In this document: positions 1-9,026 of the stretch, piece after piece
Layout of the letters: every line of letters begins with the position of its first letter
How positions within the stretch are numbered: the stretch's first letter is position 1
Assembly: GCF_036370855.1 (NCBI RefSeq)
Contig: NC_088102.1
Span: 38,043,835-38,107,834 of the forward strand
From: Dromaius novaehollandiae
Lineage: Eukaryota; Chordata; Aves; Casuariiformes; Dromaiidae
DNA length: 64,000 bases
Direction: 5' to 3'
Notes under the pieces: model-generated
What the model saw: the letters and a program-made list of their open reading frames with translations, nothing else
Databases searched by the model: none
What the model was told of the DNA's origin: nothing
Position numbers and translations under genes: made by a program

Positions 1-887
1 GTTCCCCTTTTTATGGGCCTTTCTCAGTCAGATGACCTCTGAGACTGTCTCAAGACATTGATTAATATTACAGAGTTAATAGTCAAAGAGGAAATGTCTT
101 GGTTTTGGATGTTGTTGAACCTAATGCCCAGAGGCATCCCCTGATGCCATCCCTTTTTGTCTGTTCTCTCTACTTATGCCAATACCTTTTTGGTTTTGAT
201 CTGCTACAATCCAAATATAGGAGAGACTTAAAAACAACAGTACAAAAACCAGTTCTGCTAGTATATGTGCTTGGCTTAACACTTGTCTGGAACCTCAGCC
301 TCACAAATAAGTGTTTTTGCTGTTAAAGTAATCAATTTTGTTATAGTAAGCACAATGTGTTGATCTTGAATAAGGAGCATCTTTCTGAAGACGTCTTTTA
401 AGAGTTGGTTTCCTTTTCCTCTTCCTAAGCAATACATTTCCCCACAAAAGACACAGCCTGAAAAAGATATGGGAGTGGGGGTAGAGGGGGGAGAGAGATG
501 ACACAGCAATACGCAGTACAGCTCCCTGCTAGAGCAGCCTGAAGATGGGCAGGAGCCAGTCTAATCTACCGCAGGAACTGGTAAGGAGTTCATCTCTCCG
601 TTGTATGACTCCAGTAAGATTCACGATCTAAATAGCACATGTTTTGCATACGGTGCATAACACACAGTAGTTCATCTAGTCTCTGAGAGGTGTGTCTATA
701 CTATGTCTTTATAATGCAGAAGGGGAATCAAAGACGCAGTGATTTTAGATGTCTTATCCATAATGAAACAGATATAGATCTAATCCCTTTCTTTCACTAC
801 ATTAAAATTCTTCCCTACGAAGCTTTGTTTCTGCTGAAAAGCAGTCCTCTGTGCACTCTCCTCATCTGTCACACTTTTTCTCTGCAG

Positions 888-1015
888 GAGTGAAGGGGAA
901 TGTGCAAGGCAACCTTTTCAAAATCATCACCAAAAATGACATCCATTATTATATCCAGGCCAGCTCCAAAGCAGAGCGAGCACAATGGATTGAGGCAATC
1001 AAACCACTGACATGA
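888..1015 (+). CDS. PLEK2: PLEK2 (pleckstrin-2), last coding exon, partial
   Basis: This is the 3'-terminal coding exon. A TCTGCAG acceptor ends at 887. The exon opens with the last two bases of a glycine codon and then reads VKGNVQGNLFKIITKND, followed by HYYIQASSKAERAQWIEAI, ending KPLT and TGA at 1013-1015. This is the end of the C-terminal PH domain of pleckstrin-2: the last beta strands plus the C-terminal helix with its invariant tryptophan (AQW). It matches human PLEK2 almost residue for residue and is clearly unlike PLEK1. Pleckstrin-2 has a PH-DEP-PH layout, binds phosphoinositides at the plasma membrane and links PI3K signalling to actin remodelling. The rest of the gene lies left of the window. 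I saw no other PLEK2 exon in 1-887, which reads as intron. Confidence 0.95.
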
Positions 1016-1170
1016 ACAAGATGGACTCCATGCCAAATAGCAAGTCACATTTGTGACCAGGTTTCCTGCTCTCTTTGTCTGGGAGTGTTGTTCTTCCCTT
1101 AGATTTTTTTGATATTTGTATTACCACAGCACAGAAGTCATGTAAATCCAGAATAAAAATTCACCACCAA
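1016..1170 (+). other. PLEK2: PLEK2 3' UTR with poly(A) signal
   Basis: A short untranslated tail follows the PLEK2 stop codon. A canonical AATAAA lies at 1152-1157, so cleavage is expected near 1170-1185. No coding potential is seen. The end point is inferred from the signal. Confidence 0.7.
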
Positions 1171-2660
1171 GAATTTATCATCTAACCAAGAGACAAGCAA
1201 TGACAGGTTGATATAGACAAATGAGGCTTTACAAGGAAACAATGAGATAGAATATTCCAAGATGGAAGCGAATATCCTTTTGTACAAGTATTAGCGGGCA
1301 GATCCAGATTGTGCTTTAACCTAAAGCAGAAATGTCTTTTCCATTTCCTCTTTATAAAGGGGCTCATAAACTAATGAGTCTGGGCTGACTGACTCAAGGT
1401 ATGTGAACTGGGTCAGAGCTATGAAAGCTTCTGGTTTCTGGGGCTGCCTTTCTTCATGTACCATGAAAGCACCTTGTGCTAGCCAGTTTAGTTGCTAAGA
1501 TAATCACTATTGTGAAACAAACCACAGGTCTGTCTGTCCATCCATCTGCTCTAGTATTTGGTTGTCTGTCATGCTAGAAAAGATCAGAGAGTCCTCCACT
1601 CCGATATCTAGTTTCTTCTTGTACTGGTAATGGCTCATAGCATTACGTGACCCTGAGTGCTGCTATATCAGATCAGACCAGTGGTAGTTATTCCAGACAA
1701 TGGCTGGTGCTGAATATATTGGAACAAATCACTCAGCCATGAAAGCAAGACTTTTCCTTCTGATTAGCACTGTAAACCCATTCATGTGGTGCACCATGGG
1801 GACTGAGAGTTCTAATAGCAGTTCTGCCTATTGCTGTTTCTATTTTAAACCATTAAACTTTCATTGTTTTTCTAGTAAACTTGACTCTGATATTATATTA
1901 TTATTATTAGATGTTATAAAAGTTCAGTGCATTTGAATCTCCTATGCTCTTTTGAGATAATTTTTCTCAGAGGATAGTTTGGGGTATGTGAAAATAATGG
2001 TTTCATATACTCTAAACTTAGATTAGTATGGAAACTCAGACATCTCACACAGTGCCAGAGAATAGAATGGAATTTAGTGAGATGATTAAAACGCCTTACC
2101 AGACTGCCCATTTTTTCATAAAATTCCTCATGTTATCTGAGTACCTGTATCTGACAGCCAACCTTTGCAGAGTCTCTAGAAGAGGCCCTCTGAAACCAGT
2201 ATGCTATATATCTTCCCTGAAAATCACAGAGAAATTTGATAGCCCCCTACCCACAGAACGATTTCATTGCAGATTTATTGTCCTCCAAGTTCTGTACTGA
2301 ACAAAAAGCCTCTATATCTAGAGATTTTCCCCTTTTTCCTGTTTTATAACCAAACAATTAGAGCCAAAGGCAGCAGTTATGATATATAAATGTATTGTAA
2401 TAGCTACATATTTGGGAATCTTTTGTAAACCTACAGCAACAAAATATCAGCATAACACTCACATGCACTGAAATATCTAACAAAGTTAATACAGAAGTTT
2501 GTCAGTAAAGATGCAGTTTTAATCAGATACAAGAATAAGCAATGCAGTTTCAGCTACAGATACCATTGCACAGGGCTGATGCAGAGAAGACTGTGAAATC
2601 CACAGCTGTTGAAACCTTTCAGTTCATGAGAACTCTACCTGCAAGAGACAGGGACGATGG
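1171..2660. other. Intergenic spacer between PLEK2 and the galectin-related gene
   Basis: AT-rich sequence without recognisable exons on either strand. The two flanking genes converge here: PLEK2 on + and the galectin-related gene on minus. A second minus-strand AATAAA complement (TTTATT near 2274) could be a distal poly(A) site for the galectin-related gene. Nothing else was recognised. Confidence 0.5.
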
Positions 2661-2667
2661 TAAGGCA

Positions 2668-3196
2668 TTTATTGCTCTGTACTGGGAAGCACAGATGGCT
2701 TTGTGCTGACTGAGCAGAGCTTCCAGGAAGAACAACTCTCTCCTAGTAATGCAAACCCTGTTGGGGGCCCACCAGACTCCCTTACTCACTTTTAAGGAGA
2801 TCTCCAATCTCTCCTCTCTCAATACCACCACCTGTACACTGCTCAGTTCTAGTCACAAGAGCAACAGCCATGCTATCTCTGATAGGCCTGAGCTCCAGCA
2901 GCTGGCATGGCTGGGGAGCTGGGGGGAGGGGCATAAGAACGGGAGATATTGCATAGCATCATAGTCTTAAGGTTGGAAGGCCAAGAGAATATCTCAGCAA
3001 AGGCCATCTGATTACCTGGACCAGCCAAATACCTGCAATTGCTCAGTGTGTGTGAGAAAAAAGTGTATGTTTCAAAAATATTAGCAAGTGAAACAGACAC
3101 AGGCCCCATTCTCCAGAATCAACCAGGAGAGAAAGAAAAAACATTTCTCAGTACATTTATCTTTGTTCCCTGATGATACTGAGGTCTTCTTTTTTA
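2668..3196 (-). other. Galectin-related gene 3' UTR with poly(A) signal
   Basis: Downstream of the stop codon at 3197-3199 (minus strand) there is about 530 bp without coding potential. It ends at a minus-strand AATAAA (TTTATT at 2668-2673 on the + strand). A short CR1-like tail sits inside it at about 2956-2996. The UTR extent is inferred from the poly(A) signal only. Confidence 0.5.
2956..2996 (-). mobile_element. CR1 LINE 3'-end relic
   Basis: The stretch contains CATCATAGTCTTAAGGTTGG followed by AAGGCCAAGAGAATATC. This resembles the reverse complement of the CR1 3' terminus, which ends in a 'ccttccaacct...attctatgattct' type sequence. Only the extreme 3' end is recognisable, in minus orientation, and it would lie in the 3' UTR of the galectin-related gene. 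A short match, hence modest confidence. Confidence 0.45.
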
Positions 3197-4799
3197 TCAA
3201 GCTACTTTGGTAAGCTTGATGTCCCCTGTGATCTGTAAAGCTTTCACCAAGTTCAGGGCCTGAATGCGGTGAGTGAAGTCACAGAACTGCCGTCCATCAA
3301 CCAAGACCCGTATTTGCTGGTGTTCACATAAGAGCTCCATCTGCAATGGAAGAACAACAAAGGAGGGTATCAGAGACCAGCAGATGAGGTGATTTCGCTA
3401 GCATGGACTTAGAACCCCATGTGATCAGGATATTGAAGCACAAGGTCTACAGGTTCTTCTCTAACACCTCTAATTAACAACTTATCTTCTGCTGAGATAA
3501 CACTGTAAAATTTCTTACAGTGAATTCTCTCCATAAAACTAGAGAAAGAAATGGTTCTCTCCGAGCAGGGCTGCTGATGAAGCATGAATGTTGCCCTCAA
3601 TGCCACACTAGATTAGTATGTCAGGGTTGTTAATGTGGCAATTTCAACAGTTACAGATTTGTTGTGATATATGCAGCCTTTCAGCCTTTCTCCCACCCTA
3701 ATCATAGTACCCCCCAAATTACCTTAAATGTGTCACCTGCCGTAAATGGGAAGTAGGGAATATTTTTCTCTTCTCTTCCCCACTTCCCACCAATTCGTGC
3801 ATTTCGGGTGATGGATTTGTCACTGAAGTTAACTGTGAGTAACAGGCCGACATCTTTGTTTGCATCCACTGGATCACAGAGCAGAGTCACTGCAAAGCTG
3901 AAAAAACAGTTCAGTGACTGGGACTTTCAGAAATGTAAAAGAACAGAGGATACATGGCAAATGCATAGAAAAACTAGAGACCCCTGCTCATTTCTTCTCA
4001 GATCAAAATACAGGACTCCTGTAAGGACTGTGCACAGGTTTAGAAGCTGCAGAAAGGGATGGAAACCAGCTGTTCTTTGTTTCTCCTCCAGTTTCCAGTA
4101 GGATGCTACTGACTTCTGATTTTGCTTTCCTCTCTTGCGACCAAAACCAAGCAAATATTTGTGGGTGAGCCAATTCCAGTCTGTGTCATAAAGGAGGCTA
4201 TGAAAAAATGTAGTAAGAGAGGAAAACTCTTCCTTGGTGGAAGCACAAGAGTTGATAGCAGTAAAGGCAAAAAATGTAATGATAGCACAGTTGCTGTCAT
4301 CTGGACCAAACACAGCAATGGGCCTACACTTGCTGTGCCAAAACCAGATATTTCTGTTGTGCAGAATTAAATGGCGTTTACTTGAGCATCCAGTAGACAA
4401 CACAGACACAGGTTCTGAATTATATCTGCTCCTGAAAGAGCAATGCCATTCATATACTCCCTACAGTTTTCACAAGACAAAGGCAAAGAGTAGATAATGC
4501 TGCAACAGCAGAGAGCCTGAACAGTGAATTCCTTCTTGACCTTTAATCTCACTCTAAAAGAAGGAAAAGAAACAGAGCCATAAATTATGAATCTATATGA
4601 CTTTCTTCCTCCTGAAAGAGCACAGACCCTTAAGAAATCTTTTGAATGTAAAAGGCAGGTATGCTACAGTGTGTGAAGTGACTAAGCCCCACAAAAGCCC
4701 CTCCACCTACCTCTTGGGGTTGGAATGCACCATCCCTATGACAGTGATTTTCATGGCTGGTCTCAGTCCACCTTTAATTTCACCAATGTATTGCTCCAC
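3197..4799 (-). CDS. Galectin-related protein, LGALSL-type paralogue (three coding exons, 5' end not certain)
   Basis: Three minus-strand exons join in phase: 4799-4711 (89 bp), 3897-3723 (175 bp) and 3340-3197 (144 bp with TGA). Together they encode 135 residues of one galectin fold. Landmarks in order are EIKGGLRPAMKITVIGMV, SNPKSFAVTLLCD, RNARIGGKWGREEKNIPYF, MELLCEHQQIRVLVDGRQF, and the C-terminus QITGDIKLTKVA. The layout and exon sizes match galectins, and the closest family I recognise is LGALSL (galectin-related protein: IKGGMRP, NPESFAI, CEHPRFRVFVDG). The His-x-Asn-x-Arg part of the galactoside site is replaced (NFSDKS), as in LGALSL. Unlike human LGALSL, the RN-x-R, Trp and Glu positions remain. 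The divergence suggests a separate paralogue (LGALSLB-like) rather than the LGALSL orthologue; that step is inference. A possible first exon lies at 5809-5817. Confidence 0.85.
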
Positions 4800-4959
4800 C
4801 TGCAGGGAACAGTGAAAACACACTGGGGTAGTTTACAGCTTGGTTAAACTAGCTTTAACAACTGCTTTGGTTACCTCTTACAGCTCTATTTTATTTTTAC
4901 ATGTAGAAAAGGATTTTAAAAAATCTTCAATCTAAAATACTTCTTATATTTTTAGTCTA

Positions 4960-5260
4960 AATGCCATTCATTCTGGTAACTAAGGTGAGCTGGCTGACGT
5001 AACCAAAATGACTGATAGCAATGTGATGACTAACTGATAGGGCTGTCGACTGTGATGGGCAATATCTGACTAAAGACTGACATGACTAAGATGACTGGCT
5101 GCTGTCTGTAAAATATATGACTGATATGCATGATTAATTAATGTGACAGCATGCCTCAGGTGGCTCTATAAACAGATATCACAAACTTAAGATGACTGGC
5201 ACCACTAGCTAAGCTAAGAGTAAGTACTTCAAGCACTGAAGCTGCTCAGATAAATGAGAT
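4960..5260. repeat. Decayed GACT-rich simple repeat
   Basis: About ten GACT cores, mostly as ATGACTGAT, ATGACTAAG or ATGACTGG variants, are spaced irregularly through this stretch of the galectin-related gene's upstream intron. The pattern looks like a mutated short tandem repeat. No coding potential. Confidence 0.3.
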
Positions 5261-7600
5261 CGATCAAGTAGGTGAGGTGACTCACATGCTTCGAGAGAGT
5301 GGCAGCTAACTGCCACATCTCGGATGACCCAGTGACTGCTACTATGGTCTAATGACAATAAACCTGGTCATAATGCTCCATATAACAAATCAAAAGCTTT
5401 GTGGAAGCATGATGCAGAGCACAGACCATGTATAAACTTACTCTGCCAACTCAAATTTGTTAACAAATTTTGGTCGATCGACTTGATATTAGCAGACATT
5501 ACATTGAGTAAGGTTGTGTCTGTCCTCTGGCGTAAGAGCATAGAGCCAGCACAAACTCTGTAATGCAGCTAATTGGACAGAAATGCGATTGTGTGCTCAC
5601 ATCAGATCCCAATCAAGTTTGTGCTGGTGGGGGATCTGCTAACGTGCAGGTCCAGTATTAACAATCAGTGGACAGCAGCCCCCGGCTGCTTCTCTGTTGT
5701 GTCCCAAGAAATGCTTTGGCACGGAAACTTCGACCTTATGCAGACAGGAACAGTAGGTTGGCTGAGGGCCCCACAGGGGCAAGTGGAGGTTGATCTGGAT
5801 ACACTTACAGTGCCCATGATGGGTTGATATTTAATATAGATCATTTATATTGCCCGCCTTTGGTTCACCCTACTTCCTTATATTTAGTCAGGAGTAATAT
5901 TCCTTCCTTTTATTTATCAGAGTTAGATCTGATACACCTTTAAGTAACTTTAAAAGCCATCATTTTTTAAGACAGAAGAAGACTTCTCAGTAGATCTACT
6001 TTTATGCTATATACAGAGAACTGTAGTTGAAAACTCCACCCAAACGTCAGAGCTACATGTACTTGTTCCAAGTAATTCTCTGTTTCAAGGGTCAGTAATA
6101 AAACTAATAGATGGGATGGTTAATATAGACAAATAAAATAGCTTAGAAACAAGCGATAGGGATGTTTTGAGAATTCAATTTCATAAAACGATTTGATAAT
6201 GCAAATGCCGAAGTACTATATTGCAGCACATAATCACTCCATGGGTATACTCACTTAGGCAGAAACTGCTATAACACGCTGAGCATAATTAGCAATTTGC
6301 ATTTGCAATTTTCCAAGTCAATGCACAGCAGACACTATTTTAGATAAAAGGCACTTTATCTTTCCAGGGTTCCAAAGTAAAAATTCAGACAGTTTTCACT
6401 AGAAGATCTGCACAAAATATACGATTTAATAGTTTGACTTTTAGAAACATTACATTATCATGGAAACTCGTGGACTTCTGCTCACAGTAAAATCACTTTC
6501 ATTCAAGTGTAACTTGCTATGAGTACTTCATACATTTTTTAATTCAGGTGATTGAAAGATACGACAAATGTTACTTTTTTTGTTGTTTCATAAAAAGAAG
6601 AAAACGTGTAAATTATTGAATGCCCGCTTGCTTAGTGAGCATGGAAATTACAGATGAAAAAGTCTCTCCCATACTCAACTTTCTAATTTCAATATACTAG
6701 TCATAACTTCTGCTGAAAACATCATCAGTAATTTATCTTCCCATCTTGCTTTTTATATCCAGCAACCTTTACAGTGCTACAGATATTAATAAACCTCTAA
6801 TTCCTAAGAACAAATATAGGAAGAAATTAATGAAAAAAATACCTTCAAAATTACAGCAGTACTGGTAAATGCTAATAGTGTACATTTACTCTCCCAGAAC
6901 TGGACAGGTGGCTCCAGCCAGGGTTAGGTATATAGCCAGGGTTTAGAAACTTGTAGCAAAAGAAAAGCATCGACCGTCTAAGACATCTTAGGTGAGGGAA
7001 TAGTCTCTCAAGTAAGAAGTCTGAGTAACGAGATACTTTAAATGAGATAAAGCAATCAGAGAGTGGATAACAGGGCAGGCAAGACCACAGGCTAAACGAA
7101 CTCCCTCACCACAGAGGTCTCGTCTCCCATCAGCGTTCCTCCCTCGCCTACCCAAGAGGCAAAGACATGGAATAATACCGAAGCTTGAGGGTGAGGGCTG
7201 AGAAATGGTTTGCACAGTCACGAAACACAGTAATTACAGTCATTAGGTATGCATAAGGTATCAGAGTTAAATATGTGCAAAGACAACTATACGGTTTCAA
7301 CACTTAAAACTCTTCCAGCATGGCTGAAATAAATTCAGAGGCACAACTGTCTATATGCCATTTCTTGGCTGATTTTGAGTTGACAGTATAGAGGAAAACT
7401 ATTCAAGATGCTATAGGAGCTGAGAATAAAGTCCCTGTTGGATCTTGTGTTGTTTATAGGTGAGTTGAGAAACTCCTAGCAGTTTTGTCTTTTTAATACA
7501 CACATGTACATCGCAGCCTCCCCGTACTTCCTGTGTAAAAGCCCTTGGGATTCATCCATCCACTTACTTTGGCACACCTGTCATTCTCTGTCATCCTTCC
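5260..7600. other. Non-coding stretch between galectin-related exons and the CpG island
   Basis: Mostly AT-rich sequence, intron or upstream flank of the minus-strand galectin-related gene. The block at about 5460-5830 is richer in GC and CpG than its surroundings and may be a degraded insertion, but I could not assign it. A hairpin with 7-bp arms (GTGGCAG/CTGCCAC) lies at 5299-5316. I recognised no exon other than the weak candidate at 5809-5817. Confidence 0.4.
5809..5817 (-). other. Candidate first coding exon of the galectin-related gene (M-G-T)
   Basis: On the minus strand an ATG in good Kozak context (A at -3, G at +4) is followed by GGC ACT and then a strong donor, GTAAGTGT. The phase-0 end fits the phase-0 acceptor at 4799, which would give a 138-residue protein. 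Very short first coding exons are normal in single-domain galectins such as galectin-1. LGALSL itself has a longer N-terminus, so a different upstream exon is equally possible. Low confidence. Confidence 0.25.
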
Positions 7601-8189
7601 TCTGCCTCACGCTTGCCTCCGCTGCAACAGTCCTGGGAGAGACGTTCTTGTTTCGCGCCCGAGGAAAAAAACAAACAAAAAGCCCGGAATACAGGGAGGA
7701 TGTGTGTGTGGGGGGGCCTTATCTCTGCCAAACACCAGCTGAACACCACCCTGCCAAGCAGCTGAGTCACGGCCCTCCGCGCCTCCGTTTACCCCCACAG
7801 TGGCAAAAGGAAACGGAGAAATAGCCCGGGCCCCCGGGGTCCATCGGCAGCGAGACCGGGGTGCTGCCAGCCAGGCCCCCGTCGCCCGGGCGCTGCATGC
7901 CCGCACGCCTGCTCGTCCTCGCCTGTACCCCTGCTGTGGGCCTGGCGCCCCTCAGCACCCGGCCTGCCCCATGGCCTGCCCCACTGCCCCTCGACACCCG
8001 GCCCAGCCTGCCCAGCCACCGCGGCCTGCACCCCAGCATGGGTGAATCGTGCAGGCCTCCTGCGTCTGTCCCTGTGGAAAGGGGCACCAAGCCTGCTCCG
8101 AACGTCCTCTGCGATGCTGAAAATAAGCAAATGGAAACGAGGCGGATCAGTAAGGTCGGCATGGAGAATCATGATTTTCTGGCAAATCT

Positions 8190-8410
8190 ATACACACACA
8201 CTTATGTATAGTATGTGTATAATGTGTGTGTATGTATGTGCATGTATGTATAAAATACTGTATATTATATACCTAAATAGGTAATTAAGCTCTATTAAAT
8301 ATATTTTGGTAGTATTTTCATCCTCAAGGAGTAAATATATATATACACACACATACATATATTCTAACTACATGGGTGTGTGCATATGTATGTATATACA
8401 CATCAATATC
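8190..8410. repeat. TG/TA/ATGT microsatellite
   Basis: Imperfect runs of (TG)n, (ATGT)n, (CA)n and (TA)n lie within the upstream half of the promoter region. They split the CpG island into two GC-rich parts. Confidence 0.75.
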
Positions 8411-8788
8411 TATTACATCCTCTTTGGGAGAGGATGTGGCTGCTGCCAACACACGGTTTCGTCACCCGTTTCATGGCGCCCCGCGGCCGCGTCCGTCAGG
8501 TAGGCACGCGCTGTTGGGGCGGAGCCAGCGCCCGCCGGGGGAGGGCAGGGCTCCTGGCGAGAACCAATCAGAAGCTCCCGAGGCTCGAGGACGGGGCGGA
8601 GCTGGCGAGTGGTAAGAGGCGGGGCGCGGTCCTCGGGAGGGCGGGGCCTGGGCTGCCCCGAGATGCTGCGGCGGCGTCAGGCGCCCCAAAGGAAAATGGA
8701 GGTTTATTTACATGCTGCCCCGGCCGGGCCAATGGCCGGGCGCCCGCCGGCCCGCCCGCCCGCCGGCGCGGTCAGCTGAGGCAGCGCT

Positions 8789-8800
8789 CAAGATGGCGGC
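8789..8800 (+). promoter_or_regulatory. TISU / YY1 element
   Basis: The sequence CAAGATGGCGGC is an exact fit to the TISU consensus SAASATGGCGGC and to the YY1 core. Such elements normally sit just downstream of the transcription start and contain a start codon used with a very short leader. Here that ATG opens an 11-codon uORF rather than ZFYVE26 itself. Confidence 0.65.
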
Positions 8801-8828
8801 GGGGCGGTGGGCGCCCGCGGTGCTGTAG
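8793..8828 (+). CDS. Upstream ORF 1 in the ZFYVE26 leader (11 aa)
   Basis: ATG inside the TISU element, 11 sense codons (MAAGRWAPAVL), TAG at 8826-8828. It is only relevant if transcription starts upstream of 8793. Expression is not shown by sequence alone. Confidence 0.35.
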   Translation: MAAGRWAPAVL

Positions 8829-8957
8829 AGCGCGGCGGGGGCCGCGTCTTCCCCGCCAGATAGGGCGGCGGGGCCGGGAGGGCCCTCGGGGAGCGGGGCG
8901 AGGCCGCGGGCCGGGGAAAAAGCGGCCTGCTGTTGTGCCGGGCAGCCTGGCGGAGGC

Positions 8958-9005
8958 ATGTGCTCCCCCTCACGGCGTCGGCCCTGCGGTGCGTGGGTGC
9001 CCTAG
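8958..9005 (+). CDS. Upstream ORF 2 in the ZFYVE26 leader (15 aa)
   Basis: ATG at 8958, 15 sense codons (MCSPSRRRPCGAWVP) and TAG at 9003-9005, ending 21 bases before the ZFYVE26 start. It is well placed to affect initiation at the main ATG. Translation is an inference from position. Confidence 0.35.
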   Translation: MCSPSRRRPCGAWVP

Positions 9006-9026
9006 GCGACCGCGCCTCCGGGGAAG

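Noticed and set aside
690-893. Open frame ending at the PLEK2 acceptor
   Set aside because: Intronic sequence in a different frame from the PLEK2 exon.
5573-5827. 84-codon + strand open frame in a GC-richer block
   Set aside because: No domain recognised and no clear LTR ends, so it was not called as a gene or element.
7767-8172. Minus-strand open frames of 127-131 codons in the CpG island
   Set aside because: Composition-driven and overlapping each other in different frames. No galectin N-terminus and no splice fit to 4799.
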